Below, one piece after another: positions 1-9,233 of a stretch of DNA of 52,883 bases. Source of the DNA: DATGFK01 sp040007395 (lineage in GTDB: Bacteria > Chloroflexota > Anaerolineae > Aggregatilineales > UBA2796); contig JBDTVG010000181.1 of assembly GCA_040007395.1 (NCBI GenBank), positions 1 through 52,883 on the forward strand, read 5' to 3'. Position numbers and translations under genes: made by a program. Each line of letters begins with the position of its first letter. The stretch's first letter is position 1. The notes beneath the pieces were generated by a model. The model made no database searches, was not told the origin of the DNA, and saw nothing but the letters and a program-made list of their open reading frames with translations.

Positions 1-876
1 ACTAAAAACGGCTCGGATGTTTTGAGCTAAGACATCTGCTGCAATAATCGGTACCCAATGACCGACCTTTGGCAAGACAATCGTTTTTTGGGCAAGAAGT
101 TCTTCCGGCGAATGCGTTGGAATGTAGGGATCGCCTTCGCCCCAGAGTGCCACCGTTGGCACAGAGTCTGAGATAGTTTTTAGAAAGACATCATAGCCAT
201 CAAAAAAACTGAACTTCGTGATCTGCCGAAATTCACAAAGGGAGGTCTGTTGGGCAATAGGGTTTAAGGCAAAATCCGTGACGAATCGATCCAATTCGAG
301 CGTCGGCAATTGCGGGTTTTGTCTTGAAAAGATCCTTCTGAATAACGCACCTTGAAACCAGCCGAGCGCAGCCATCGATAAATTCGCGATGGGGCGACCC
401 GTTGAACTGTCATTCCCCCACCGATAAGCCAAGTTGAACCATTTGTGTTTCGGAAACACAACAGTGTTCGTATAGATCATCGCATCAAGTTTGTCCACAT
501 GCCGTGCGGCCCACGGAACGCCCATGATCCCGCCAATGTCATGTACCACCAATGTGATCTTGCCCGGAATATTTAGCTGTGCCAAGAGATCATCGACAAA
601 TGAGATTTGCACTTCGCGAGAGTAATCATAGCTTGCTGGTAATGGGTAGGTGGAATCTTGTCGTCCATAGCCGGGGAGATCCGGCGCAATACATCGAAAG
701 TTATCTCTCAATAGTTCAATCAGAGGCTTCCATTCATCAGCATTATCTGGATTACCATGTAAAAGCAGCAGGATTGGCCCATTGCCGTCATCCAGAGTCC
801 GCACTCGAAGGCCATTGGGAAGGGAAACCGTGTATTCTTTCATCGTGCCCAGCTTATGATCTGTATGGTTTATCAT
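1..876 (-). CDS. alpha/beta hydrolase, epoxide hydrolase/haloalkane dehalogenase-like (C-terminus cut by window edge)
   Basis: The reading frame is open from an ATG at 876 to base 1 (292 codons), so only the last few residues are missing. It has the alpha/beta-hydrolase layout: an oxyanion motif HGNP at residues 40-43, a nucleophile elbow VVHDIGG with Asp113 where lipases have Ser, an acid-region WGEGDP and a final GHW carrying the catalytic His. An Asp nucleophile is typical of epoxide hydrolases and haloalkane or fluoroacetate dehalogenases, where it forms an ester intermediate with the substrate. AGGACA precedes the start. The gene begins 21 nt after the MerR gene and is probably co-transcribed with it. 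The exact substrate cannot be read from the sequence. Confidence 0.85.
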   Translation of the reverse strand, partial: MINHTDHKLGTMKEYTVSLPNGLRVRTLDDGNGPILLLLHGNPDNADEWKPLIELLRDNFRCIAPDLPGYGRQDSTYPLPASYDYSREVQISFVDDLLAQLNIPGKITLVVHDIGGIMGVPWAARHVDKLDAMIYTNTVVFPKHKWFNLAYRWGNDSSTGRPIANLSMAALGWFQGALFRRIFSRQNPQLPTLELDRFVTDFALNPIAQQTSLCEFRQITKFSFFDGYDVFLKTISDSVPTVALWGEGDPYIPTHSPEELLAQKTIVLPKVGHWVPIIAADVLAQNIRAVFS

Positions 877-897
877 GCGATACCTGTCCTTTTGGAA

Positions 898-1755
898 TTA
901 ATCCTGTTCCGGGGTCTTCTTAACGGGTAACTGGATTTCAACAACCATTTCGTCTTCCGCACTGGAATAAGGAGGCTGAATGAAAATTTCACGCGACGGA
1001 CTCACAAAGTGATAGCCGTTGGCTTCTGCCCACCGTCCTAGCACCGCATAACTACGATGACCCGATTCAGGGATGCCCAAGTGCATAGTCGTTGCCATCG
1101 TTTCAACTGCAGGGAGTTCTTGGACGCGCATCATCTTTCCATTAGGCAGTGCCAATTCCATGTCCATATCGCTATTCAGATTGCTATTCAGAAGGAAGCC
1201 AAGCTCCACGTCCAAGCCGTCTGAATCCCATAGGTCTGAGTGAAAAATCATCGCGAAATGACTAAGCGCCTTTCCGCCAATTCGCGCCGGAAGGAATCGG
1301 CCTATCTCTTGGACCAGCGTGCGACACGCGGAGAGCGTCGTAGACGGTTCCCGCGCAGCGATAAGCCTTTGGACAGGGACAGATTTCAGAACCACCTCAT
1401 AATCTTGCAGTTGACCCTCATCATCGATCTGGTTGATGCGTGACTCGATATAGTGGATGCGGGTCAATTCCTCGCGCAGCGTTTGCTCGATCTCCGCTTT
1501 CTTCATCACCAGCATTCCACGAATTTCATCCGTCGCGATATGACCTGCTATCAAGCGGGCGATCTGATCCAGCGTCAAGCCAAGCTCTTTGAGGGCAAGA
1601 ATGCGATTCAGTTCGGGAAGCTGTTTGGCACTGTAGTAGCGGTACCCTGTATCTAAGTCGATCCGCGTGGGTTTGAAAAGCCCCAGTGCATCGTAGTACC
1701 GCAGCAAGCGTCCTGAAACCTGAGCAATTTTTGAAAATTCGCCAATTCGGAACAT
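898..1755 (-). CDS. MerR-family transcriptional regulator with effector-binding domain
   Basis: The N-terminus MFRIGEFSKIAQVSGRLLRY followed by YYDALGLFKP is a classic MerR winged helix-turn-helix. A helical dimerisation segment follows at about residues 75-120. The C-terminal 150 residues resemble a GyrI/BmrR-type ligand-binding domain, ending in a hydrophobic PPYSSAEDEMVVEIQLPV strand. I chose the ATG at 1755 because GAGAGG lies 10 nt upstream; a longer frame from a TTG at 1773 would put that site inside the coding region. The gene lies just upstream of the Asp-type hydrolase, which suggests it senses a small lipophilic compound and controls that enzyme and itself. No metal-binding cysteine pair is seen, so a multidrug/organic effector is more likely than a metal. 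Confidence 0.88.
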   Translation of the reverse strand: MFRIGEFSKIAQVSGRLLRYYDALGLFKPTRIDLDTGYRYYSAKQLPELNRILALKELGLTLDQIARLIAGHIATDEIRGMLVMKKAEIEQTLREELTRIHYIESRINQIDDEGQLQDYEVVLKSVPVQRLIAAREPSTTLSACRTLVQEIGRFLPARIGGKALSHFAMIFHSDLWDSDGLDVELGFLLNSNLNSDMDMELALPNGKMMRVQELPAVETMATTMHLGIPESGHRSYAVLGRWAEANGYHFVSPSREIFIQPPYSSAEDEMVVEIQLPVKKTPEQD

Positions 1756-1784
1756 TTTTTGTATACCTCTCAAAGAATGTTTTC

Positions 1785-1816
1785 AGTCTACAACATTGCC
1801 GTCACGTCAAGGTCAA
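1785..1816 (-). promoter_or_regulatory. MerR-type promoter with elongated spacer
   Basis: On the minus strand TTGACC (1816-1811) and TAGACT (1790-1785) are separated by 20 bp instead of the usual 17. The spacer holds the dyad TTGACG-TGA-CGGCAA (5 of 6 positions symmetric). Long spacers with a central dyad are the hallmark of promoters activated by MerR proteins through DNA distortion. It sits 30 nt upstream of the MerR start, so autoregulation of the MerR-hydrolase pair is inferred. Confidence 0.55.
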
Positions 1817-1949
1817 GTACCAACTTGAAACGGGCGAAAAATCTACTTCCAATGAACACGCGGCACCGACGAGTCATAATCCCCGCTTGACCATCTGGCA
1901 ATCCGCCGCTATAGTCAACCGCCGATAAGTGCGTTATACGGAGCGGTGA

Positions 1950-2708
1950 ATGCCCAAAGTCGTTGTTGTCGTCCCCACCTTTAACGAAGCAGAGAACATT
2001 CCTAAATTAGTGGATGATCTGTTGGCGCTGCCCGTTCCGGGAATTGAAGTGCTGATCGTTGATGATAATTCGCCCGATGGCACAGGCCAGCTTGTCGATG
2101 ACCTGACGGTTCGATTGCCGGGGCGTGTGCATGTTATGCACCGCAGTGGCAAGATGGGACTCGGCACCGCCTATTTGCAGGGTTTCAAGTGGGCGCTAGA
2201 TAACGGCGCAGACACGATCCTGCAAATGGATGCCGACTATTCCCACGATCCCAAATATATTCCACAGATGATGGAAGCCATTAAAGATCATGATGCGGTG
2301 ATCGGTTCACGCTATACCCAAGGCGGGAAACTCGATGAGCAGTGGGGTATTGGGCGGCGGCTCTTGAGTTGGTGGGCAAACGCTGTCTGGGTGCATACGA
2401 TCCTGAATACGCCTTTTGCTGATAATACGGGCGGCTTCCGGGCATGGCGGCGGAATACCCTAATTGGCATCGATCTGGATCGCATCAAGTCCAACGGCTA
2501 TATCTATCAGGTTGAGATCACTTACATTGCCTACCGACTGGGCTATACCTTTGCCGAAGTGCCGATCTACTTTGCAGATCGAAAATATGGCACCTCCAAA
2601 ATGGGTCTCAAAATCCAGATCGAAGCAGCGCTGCGTGTCTTCCAAGTCTGGTATCTCCATCATGGACTGACGCCTGCTAACCGAGCTACCGCGAAGATCG
2701 GGATCTAA
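1950..2708 (+). CDS. polyprenol-phosphate mannosyl/glucosyltransferase-like GT2 (DPM1 type)
   Basis: This 252-residue GT-A enzyme begins VVVVPTFNEAENI and has VDDNSPDGT, the DxD-like QMDADYSHDP and IGSRYTQGG, all signatures of the soluble DPM1 family. Those enzymes move a sugar from a nucleotide donor to a polyprenyl phosphate at the inner membrane face, and the product feeds membrane GT-C enzymes. It has no C-terminal membrane segments, unlike GtrB/ArnC types. GGAG precedes the ATG. The stop codon is 3 nt before the start of the YfhO-flippase fusion, so the two genes are almost certainly translated from one message and work in one pathway. Confidence 0.9.
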   Translation: MPKVVVVVPTFNEAENIPKLVDDLLALPVPGIEVLIVDDNSPDGTGQLVDDLTVRLPGRVHVMHRSGKMGLGTAYLQGFKWALDNGADTILQMDADYSHDPKYIPQMMEAIKDHDAVIGSRYTQGGKLDEQWGIGRRLLSWWANAVWVHTILNTPFADNTGGFRAWRRNTLIGIDLDRIKSNGYIYQVEITYIAYRLGYTFAEVPIYFADRKYGTSKMGLKIQIEAALRVFQVWYLHHGLTPANRATAKIGI

Positions 2709-2711
2709 CTG

Positions 2712-5700
2712 ATGCGTCGTTCGCTATTAAAAGATCTGCTCATCGTTGCAGGGTTGTTTTTGCTGCCACTGGCCTTTTTCTGGCAAGTCACGCTCGGCAG
2801 TCGGACACTGCTTCCCGGCGATAATCTATACCAATTCCAACCGTGGGCGGCCTATCGCGAACAACAGGGAGTCCCCGCGATTCCCCATAACAGCTTGCTC
2901 TCCGATCTGGTGCTGGAAAATCTCGCATGGAAACAGTTCATTCGCGAGAGTATTGCCAACCATGAAATCCCCCTGTGGAATCCGTATAACTTCGCAGGCA
3001 CACCTTTTTTGGCGGCAGGTCAACACTCCGCCATGTACCCGTTCAGCGCGATCTATTACGTCATGCCGCTTGAAAAAGCCTATGGCTGGTTCACCGTTAG
3101 CCAGATCTGGCTGGCGGGGCTGATGATGTACCTGTTTGCGCGAGGGTTGGGCATTGGCAGATTCGGCGCGACGATTGCCGCCATTGCCTATCAGTTAAGC
3201 GGATTCTTCCTTGCCAGCGTGGTCTTCCAGATGATCATCGCGGCGGCAGCGTGGTTCCCATTTTTGCTGCTGATGGTTGAATATACGATTCGGCAGCGCC
3301 CACTGTTCGGCAAGCCAACTGTCGTGCCTTGGGTGGCGTTGGGCGCAATCGGTTTGGGCATGGAGATTTTGGCGGGTCACGTCGAATTTACCTACTATGC
3401 GCTGCTGGTCATGGGCTTTTGGTCGGCGTGCCGCCTCGGTGCGTTGCTGTGGCAGTCGTGGCGCTCCGGCGATTTGGGTAGCCGTTGGCGACAGCAGCTA
3501 TTCAAACCCGCTGTTTCGCTGCTCTTGTTGGTCGTGTTAGGACTCGGTGTAGGCGCGATCCAATTCGTACCGCTGTTTGAACTGGCAAGTCACAACTTTC
3601 GCGAGGGATCGGCTTCTTTTGCCGATGTGCAAGGCTACGCTTACCCGCCACGTCACGCGCTGGCTTTTCTGATGCCCAATGTGTTTGGCAGTCCAGCCCA
3701 GCACGACTACGTTGATGTGTTCAGCGGGCAGCAAGTCCCGTTTGCATGGCAGCGTCCCGATGGCTCTAGCGTGACGGATACCTATTGGGAAGTCCGCAAG
3801 AACTACGTTGAAGCGGCGTGCTATGTAGGGCTACTAACACTGGTTCTCGCGGCAATTGCGCTGATCAACGCACGCTTCGAGAAAGCGCCGCACGCTAAAA
3901 TCGAAACGGTTGGTCCCTATCGTGCTATCTTGATGGCCTTGTCGGTGATCTCGCTGTTGTTCGTGTTTGGTACGCCTGTTTATGCACTGTTGTACTATGG
4001 CTTGCCCGCGATTAACCAACTGCATTCGCCGTTCCGATGGGTATTCCCACTGACGCTATGCCTCGCTGTGCTGGCAGGTTTCGGCGCGGAAGCCTTGCAA
4101 CGTGCGCGTGGCGAGTCGGTTTTCGGGACGCAGTATTGGCGACAAGCACAAGCCGAGTCCTTCACTTTTCGGCTTGCTAAAAATATCGGTTACGGGTTGG
4201 TCGGGATCGGAACTGCTGTACTGGGGTTTTTGCTCCTGAGCCGGATCTTTTTCGAGCGACTGCATGGCCCACTGGAAAGCTTGCTGCATAAACTCGCCGG
4301 AGCCGACACAGCTTTTCCCAACGTCGAAACCTTCTACAGTGTCGAGTTCCGTTCGATTCTGTTCTTCGGCCTATTTCTGATCGCGTGTGGCTGTGTGATT
4401 CGCGTCAGCCGCTGCCCGATCTATCTGCCGCGCTGGTTAGGTCGCCGCCCTATCTGGCAAGCGATGGCGCTGGTCACGCTGATTCTGGATCTGGTAGTTG
4501 CGTCGGCGGGCTTCAATCCTGCTGCCGATCCGCAGTGGTTGGCCTTCGAGCCGCCTGCGATTACATGGCTCAAGCAGCATAACCCGACGGAATGGCGGTT
4601 TGCTGCCCTTGAATGGCCGGGAACGACCAAAACAATGAACGCCAATGTCGGTTGGCTGCGTGGCTTGCAGGATATTGCAGGCTACGATAGCCTGATTCCC
4701 AAGCAGTACGTCGAGTACATGCGTCAGATCCAGCCACAAGGCCAGTTGATCTATAACCGGATCGCGCCATTGAACGGCGATAGTCTCGATAGTTACCAGA
4801 ACAGCGCGGCCTTGAATCAGCTTGCGGTTAAATATCTCATCTCTGAAAAAGCCATCGATACTGCCAAGTATTCGCAGTATCAGCAAGTCTATCAGGATGA
4901 GGCGGTTCGCATCTACGAAAATAAGGCTGCCCTACCGCGTGCATTTATCGTACAAAATCAATCTGACTGCACTACCGCCAAGACGGACAACGTTTCGCCA
5001 GCGCAGATCACCGAGTCACGCTTCGATCAGGTCACGGTTAACGCCAGCGGTTCAGACAATCAATCGTGTCTGATTGTGGCAGATTCGTATTTCCCCGGCT
5101 GGCGAGCCTACATTCGCCCGCAGGACAAGTCCGAAGATCAGGAATTTGAAAAAGAAATCCCCGTCAAGCTCGCGCTAGGCAATTTTCGCAGCGTAGAATT
5201 GCCAGGGGGTAACTGGACGATCCGCTTTCGCTATTCGCCGCCATCGTTCCAGCTTGGTGCATTCATCACGTTTATGTCGGGCGTGGTACTGCTGTTTGCG
5301 CTGCTCATCTGGCTGTGGCAGATGTTCTATGTTGAGAGTACGGGCGAATCAAGCGGTGTACGGCGTATCGCCAAAAACAGCATTGCGCCGATTGTGCTCA
5401 ATCTGTTTAATCGCAGTATCGATCTAGCGTTTGCGGCCATTATGCTGCGCGTGCTTGGCCCCGCCGATGCCGGGATCTACTACTATGCGGTGGTCGTCTT
5501 TGGCTGGTTCGATACGCTAACTAACTTCGGCCTGAATTTACTGCTCACCCGCGAAGTCTCAATGGATCGATCTTCGGCGGGGCGTTATCTGCTCAACAGC
5601 AGCATTTTGCGGCTGCTGCTAGCGGGGGCAGGTGTACCTGTACTAGCGATCTTCCTGCTGATCCAAGTGCTGCTACAACAAGCCCATCTTGCCCAGCCAC

Positions 5701-6878
5701 TTGAACCAATCGGCGTGGCGGCATTGCTATTGCTGTATGTTGGCCTTGTGCCAAACAGCATCAGCTATGGGTTAACGGCACTGTTCTATGCCTTCGAGAA
5801 AGCCGAGATTCCCGCCGCCACTTCGACAGTCAGCGCGATCCTCAAAGCCGTCTTTGGGTTAGGGGCGCTCTTGGCTGGGTGGGGAGTGGTCGGGTTAGCC
5901 GGAGTAAGCATTGTACTAAACTTGATCACGTTGGCGATCCTCAGCATTCAGGCACGCGGACTCCTAGCCCAACACGCCACTACGACTAACAGCCCCGCGC
6001 CGCGTGCCACGCTGGATCGTTCGCTCATTCGCGGCATGGTCTATGCTAGCTGGCCTCTGATGCTCAACAATCTGCTATCGGGGCTATTCTATAAGATCGA
6101 TGTCACGCTGCTGGAACCGAGTAAAGGCCCCAAAGTGGTGGGCCAATACAGCACCGCCTACAAATGGCTAGACGCACTCGGCATTATTCCATCCCTGTTC
6201 ACAATGGCACTGCTACCGCTGATGTCGCGGCAAGCCAAAGAGGATAAGGCGGGGTTGCAACGCAGCTATCACTTTGCGGTAAAGCTGCTGGTCAGTCTGG
6301 CGCTGCCTGTCGCCGTTGTGACAACGTTTATTGCCCCGGCGCTGATTGGGGTACTCGGCGGCACGCGCTTTCTGCCCGAAGGAGCCATCGCCCTACAACT
6401 GATGATCTGGTTTGCGCCCGTTGGCTGGATTAACAGCCTGACCAACTATCTACTCATCGCGCTCGATCAACAGCGTCCGATGCGCTGGGCGTTCGTGATG
6501 GGCGTGGGCTTCAATATCATTGCCAACTTGCTGTTTATTCCACTGTTCAGCTACAAAGCCGCCGCCGTCATCACGATTCTGTCTGAGGTGGTCTTGCAAG
6601 TCGCGTTCTACCGCCTGCTGCGAAAGTCGCTGGGAACTGTTCCTTGGATTGAGATGCTGTGGAAATCAGTAGCAGCGGCGGCAATTATGTTCGGCCTATT
6701 GTGGATCGTGTGGCCTATCAATAATATTCTGGCACTGGCAGCGGCGATAATCGTCTATCCGGCGACTTTATTAGTGTTGCGTCCCTTTAGTACATGGGAA
6801 TTGGAACGGATCGCAGCCTTACTTCCCGGATCGATCCGTCGGTTCGTGGAGCGCAGACAGGCGGTTCAGGGAGCTTGA
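2712..6878 (+). CDS. fusion of YfhO-like membrane protein and Wzx/MATE-type flippase
   Basis: This is a 1388-residue polytopic protein with two recognisable halves. Residues 1 to about 875 match the YfhO family: an N-terminal TM, a LLPGDNLYQFQPW loop, PLWNPYNFAGTPFLA, many TM helices, and a large extracytoplasmic domain (about 615-840) ending in a final TM. YfhO proteins are GT-C-like and are linked to glycosylation of cell-wall polymers with polyprenyl-phosphate sugars. From about residue 880 a second unit starts with RRIAKNSIAPIVLNLFNR and runs for some 500 residues with about 12-14 TM helices, as in polysaccharide-biosynthesis flippases. There is no stop or frame change at the junction (around 5350). 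The preceding DPM1-like gene could supply the lipid-linked sugar. Substrate and polymer are unknown. Confidence 0.85.
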   Translation: MRRSLLKDLLIVAGLFLLPLAFFWQVTLGSRTLLPGDNLYQFQPWAAYREQQGVPAIPHNSLLSDLVLENLAWKQFIRESIANHEIPLWNPYNFAGTPFLAAGQHSAMYPFSAIYYVMPLEKAYGWFTVSQIWLAGLMMYLFARGLGIGRFGATIAAIAYQLSGFFLASVVFQMIIAAAAWFPFLLLMVEYTIRQRPLFGKPTVVPWVALGAIGLGMEILAGHVEFTYYALLVMGFWSACRLGALLWQSWRSGDLGSRWRQQLFKPAVSLLLLVVLGLGVGAIQFVPLFELASHNFREGSASFADVQGYAYPPRHALAFLMPNVFGSPAQHDYVDVFSGQQVPFAWQRPDGSSVTDTYWEVRKNYVEAACYVGLLTLVLAAIALINARFEKAPHAKIETVGPYRAILMALSVISLLFVFGTPVYALLYYGLPAINQLHSPFRWVFPLTLCLAVLAGFGAEALQRARGESVFGTQYWRQAQAESFTFRLAKNIGYGLVGIGTAVLGFLLLSRIFFERLHGPLESLLHKLAGADTAFPNVETFYSVEFRSILFFGLFLIACGCVIRVSRCPIYLPRWLGRRPIWQAMALVTLILDLVVASAGFNPAADPQWLAFEPPAITWLKQHNPTEWRFAALEWPGTTKTMNANVGWLRGLQDIAGYDSLIPKQYVEYMRQIQPQGQLIYNRIAPLNGDSLDSYQNSAALNQLAVKYLISEKAIDTAKYSQYQQVYQDEAVRIYENKAALPRAFIVQNQSDCTTAKTDNVSPAQITESRFDQVTVNASGSDNQSCLIVADSYFPGWRAYIRPQDKSEDQEFEKEIPVKLALGNFRSVELPGGNWTIRFRYSPPSFQLGAFITFMSGVVLLFALLIWLWQMFYVESTGESSGVRRIAKNSIAPIVLNLFNRSIDLAFAAIMLRVLGPADAGIYYYAVVVFGWFDTLTNFGLNLLLTREVSMDRSSAGRYLLNSSILRLLLAGAGVPVLAIFLLIQVLLQQAHLAQPLEPIGVAALLLLYVGLVPNSISYGLTALFYAFEKAEIPAATSTVSAILKAVFGLGALLAGWGVVGLAGVSIVLNLITLAILSIQARGLLAQHATTTNSPAPRATLDRSLIRGMVYASWPLMLNNLLSGLFYKIDVTLLEPSKGPKVVGQYSTAYKWLDALGIIPSLFTMALLPLMSRQAKEDKAGLQRSYHFAVKLLVSLALPVAVVTTFIAPALIGVLGGTRFLPEGAIALQLMIWFAPVGWINSLTNYLLIALDQQRPMRWAFVMGVGFNIIANLLFIPLFSYKAAAVITILSEVVLQVAFYRLLRKSLGTVPWIEMLWKSVAAAAIMFGLLWIVWPINNILALAAAIIVYPATLLVLRPFSTWELERIAALLPGSIRRFVERRQAVQGA

Positions 6879-6894
6879 ACGCCGGAACGTGTCT

Positions 6895-7221
6895 CTAGTC
6901 CATGTCTTCGCGGATGGAGTTTATCCGCAGCACCGTAAGTTTATTTTGTTCTATCAAACGGGAGACAGCGGGGTTTGCCAGCACGGGCATTTCGACCATC
7001 ACATCGCCATCGCGCAGGGTAAAATAGAAAACATCAACCCGCCGATAACCCGCATAAAAGAATGTCTCGACGGCGGCGCGATTGTCAAGCTGCCAACCTT
7101 GACGGATATAATTTAACAGCACATCCGCGGGGGCATAGGCCTGTGAAGCAGGTGACCAATGGCGGAATCTATCTTCACCGGCAAAGCTGGAAGTGGTTGT
7201 ACTCTTGAAATGCTCAGACAT
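6895..7221 (-). CDS. conserved hypothetical protein, 108 residues
   Basis: A GGGAGG Shine-Dalgarno site 5 nt before the ATG supports this short gene. I do not recognise the family. The protein is soluble, with a polar N-terminus (MSEHFKSTTTSS) and an alpha/beta-looking core containing VLLNYIRQGWQLDN and VDVFYFTLRDGDVMVEMPV. The core has no cysteines and no obvious catalytic motif. It converges with the YfhO-flippase gene (16 nt between stops) and is divergent from the DUF1800 gene. No function is proposed. Confidence 0.65.
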   Translation of the reverse strand: MSEHFKSTTTSSFAGEDRFRHWSPASQAYAPADVLLNYIRQGWQLDNRAAVETFFYAGYRRVDVFYFTLRDGDVMVEMPVLANPAVSRLIEQNKLTVLRINSIREDMD

Positions 7222-7508
7222 TGTGGCCTCCCATAAAGTAACCTAGCTTATCTTAGCGAAGTATTATTAATACCCTATAAATAATACATTAAAGCTACAC
7301 TACATTCGCAAAAGCTGTCTTACTTACCATAAATATCATTGAATTGAGTTCAGTATAGTACAACTTTCGCACAACGGAACAGATTGTCACAAAATTAGAG
7401 AGGTTTTTTAGAAGTTGAGCGGGAAAACGTTGAAATTTTTATTATTGTAGGGCAGCATTGTGAGATTTGTTACTCATGCTCTGTGCTGCTTAACCGTTCT
7501 GACGGGCA
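7222..7508. other. AT-rich divergent intergenic region
   Basis: This stretch separates the 108-residue hypothetical gene (minus) from the DUF1800 gene (plus). It is clearly more AT-rich than its surroundings and contains runs such as TATTATTAATACCC and AAATAATAC. I see no open frame with a ribosome-binding site and no hairpin followed by a T-run. It presumably holds the promoter of the minus-strand gene, but I cannot choose one. Confidence 0.5.
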
Positions 7509-7537
7509 TTCGCAATTATGGGCGGTTACTATATAAT
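7509..7537 (+). promoter_or_regulatory. candidate sigma-70 type promoter for the DUF1800 gene
   Basis: TTCGCA (7509-7514, 4 of 6 matches to TTGACA), a 17-bp spacer and a perfect TATAAT (7532-7537) lie 39 nt upstream of the DUF1800 ATG. Confidence 0.5.
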
Positions 7538-7576
7538 TTTTCGGTGAAGTGCGTGGTTGCTCAGAAAGGGTAAACA

Positions 7577-9106
7577 ATGAATCGTCGTGACTTTTTGAAA
7601 ACACTGGGTGTGGCAGCCGCCGGGACGACTTTTAACCCCTCGACTGGCTGGCCTGCCTTCACCGAAACTGCTCAACAACGCGACCCGGAATGGCACATTT
7701 TGAATCGGCTCGGCTACGGCCCACGCCCCGGCGATGTACAAGCCCTCAAGCAAAAGGGCTTTGAGACGTATCTCAAAGAACAGTTTGATCCCGCGATTGT
7801 TGCCTATAACCAGAGTTTGCTGTTTCCGCTGCTAGATAAATATGTAACGCTCAAAATGGACGTGAGCGCTTTGATGACCCTGAACATCCTTGACGGCATC
7901 CGGGCGATCAGAGAGTTGGATGCTACAACGGTGATCCGTTCGGCCTTGGGCAAAAGTCAGTTGTTCGAGGTCATGGCGAACTTTTGGTCAGAGCATTTTA
8001 GCATCTGGCACTTCAAGGACTGGGACGGCGTACTCAAAACAGATGATGATACTAACGTGATCCGTCGGAACACTTTTGGCAAGTTCCGTGACCTGCTGTA
8101 CGCTTCCGCCAAAAGCCCCGCTATGTCGTTTTATCTGGATAACATTGAGAGCAAAAAAGAACATCCCAACGAGAATTACGCCCGCGAACTGCTTGAACTG
8201 CACACGCTGACTATCGGCAATTACACCGAAAAAGACGTGAAAGAAGTGGCTCGCTGCTTTACGGGCTGGTCATTTTCATATCGCCTGCATTCGTCAGGCG
8301 GTGGCTTCGCCTTCTTTAGCAAGGATCACGATGACGGTGAAAAAGTGGTGCTGGGCCACACTATCCCGGCGGGTGGCGGAGTCAAAGACGGCGAGATGGT
8401 GCTGGACATTCTGGCGGCACATCCAGCAACCGCCCATTTTATTGCTCTGAAATTGTGCCGACGTTTTATCTCGGACGACCCGCCGGAGACGGTTGTGAAA
8501 GCTGCCGCCGACACGTTCCTGAAAAGCGATGGCGATATTCCGACAGTTCTCACCACGATCTTTATGTCGCCGGAGTTTGCGAGTGCGCCGCCCAAGTTCA
8601 AGCGGCCTTTTGAATTCGTGATCTCCATGATGCGGGCGTTGGCGGTGACGATTGATGCGGACAAACTGAATAGCATGACTTACCTGAACCGCAAGTACGC
8701 TCGCATTAAGGCTGTTCACCCCGGTATACTCGATACACTGCAAGCGATGGGTCACATGCCGCATAACCATGCCACGCCCGAAGGCTACACCGACATTGCG
8801 GCACGCTGGGAAACCGATATGCTTGAACGGTGGAATCTGACACAAAAAATGGTAACCAACGTGCTACCCGCCGTAAGCTACGACCTCGACAGGATCTTGC
8901 AGCAAAACGGCGTTGAACCAAAAGTTCCCGCCGTGCTGAATTTCTACGCAAATTTGCTGTATGGGCGCGATATGACGGCGCAGGAACAAAAGGTTTTCAC
9001 TACTTACCTCGATCCTACTACCGACATTTCCGCGACAAAGAGACCACCCGAACTGCTCGAAACCCTTGCACTGATGCTTGGCGCACCTGCTTTCCAGTGG
9101 CGCTAG
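7577..9106 (+). CDS. DUF1800 family protein with twin-arginine signal
   Basis: This 509-residue protein starts MNRRDFLKTLGVAAAG, a twin-arginine export signal, so it should be exported folded. The rest matches DUF1800: HILNRLGYGPRPGDV near the start, the central FWSEHFSIW and NENYARELLELHTLTIG, the KDVKEVARCFTGWSF block, and C-terminal FKRPFEFVISMMRAL. The biochemical function of the family is not established. In many bacteria the gene is followed by a DUF1501 gene encoding another Tat-exported partner; here the next gene is an unrelated minus-strand glycosyltransferase. AAAGGG lies just upstream of the ATG. Confidence 0.9.
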   Translation: MNRRDFLKTLGVAAAGTTFNPSTGWPAFTETAQQRDPEWHILNRLGYGPRPGDVQALKQKGFETYLKEQFDPAIVAYNQSLLFPLLDKYVTLKMDVSALMTLNILDGIRAIRELDATTVIRSALGKSQLFEVMANFWSEHFSIWHFKDWDGVLKTDDDTNVIRRNTFGKFRDLLYASAKSPAMSFYLDNIESKKEHPNENYARELLELHTLTIGNYTEKDVKEVARCFTGWSFSYRLHSSGGGFAFFSKDHDDGEKVVLGHTIPAGGGVKDGEMVLDILAAHPATAHFIALKLCRRFISDDPPETVVKAAADTFLKSDGDIPTVLTTIFMSPEFASAPPKFKRPFEFVISMMRALAVTIDADKLNSMTYLNRKYARIKAVHPGILDTLQAMGHMPHNHATPEGYTDIAARWETDMLERWNLTQKMVTNVLPAVSYDLDRILQQNGVEPKVPAVLNFYANLLYGRDMTAQEQKVFTTYLDPTTDISATKRPPELLETLALMLGAPAFQWR

Positions 9107-9132
9107 GGTCAAGGGTCGGTATTTTCAAAAAT

Positions 9133-9203
9133 GCAGGCCGCGCAGGCGACGGCCCCTACAGGCAATCTATATTTTGTAGGGGTCGGGCCTGCCCGATCCG
9201 CCC
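9133..9203. repeat. palindromic intergenic repeat
   Basis: GGCCCCTACA (9151-9160) pairs with TGTAGGGGTC (9175-9184) around a 14-nt loop. A second small hairpin TCGGGC-CT-GCCCGA (9183-9196) overlaps it. It lies between the converging DUF1800 and GT4 genes. A related CCCCTACA/TGTAAGGG hairpin occurs at 22301-22345, so this looks like a dispersed repeat that may also serve as a stop signal. There is no strong T-run. Confidence 0.5.
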
Positions 9204-9233
9204 AGATGATCAAATACCTTTTGGCTACCGAGC

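Noticed and set aside
8294..8845. A 183-codon minus-strand frame
   Set aside because: It is antisense to the DUF1800 coding region and shows no family features or ribosome-binding site.
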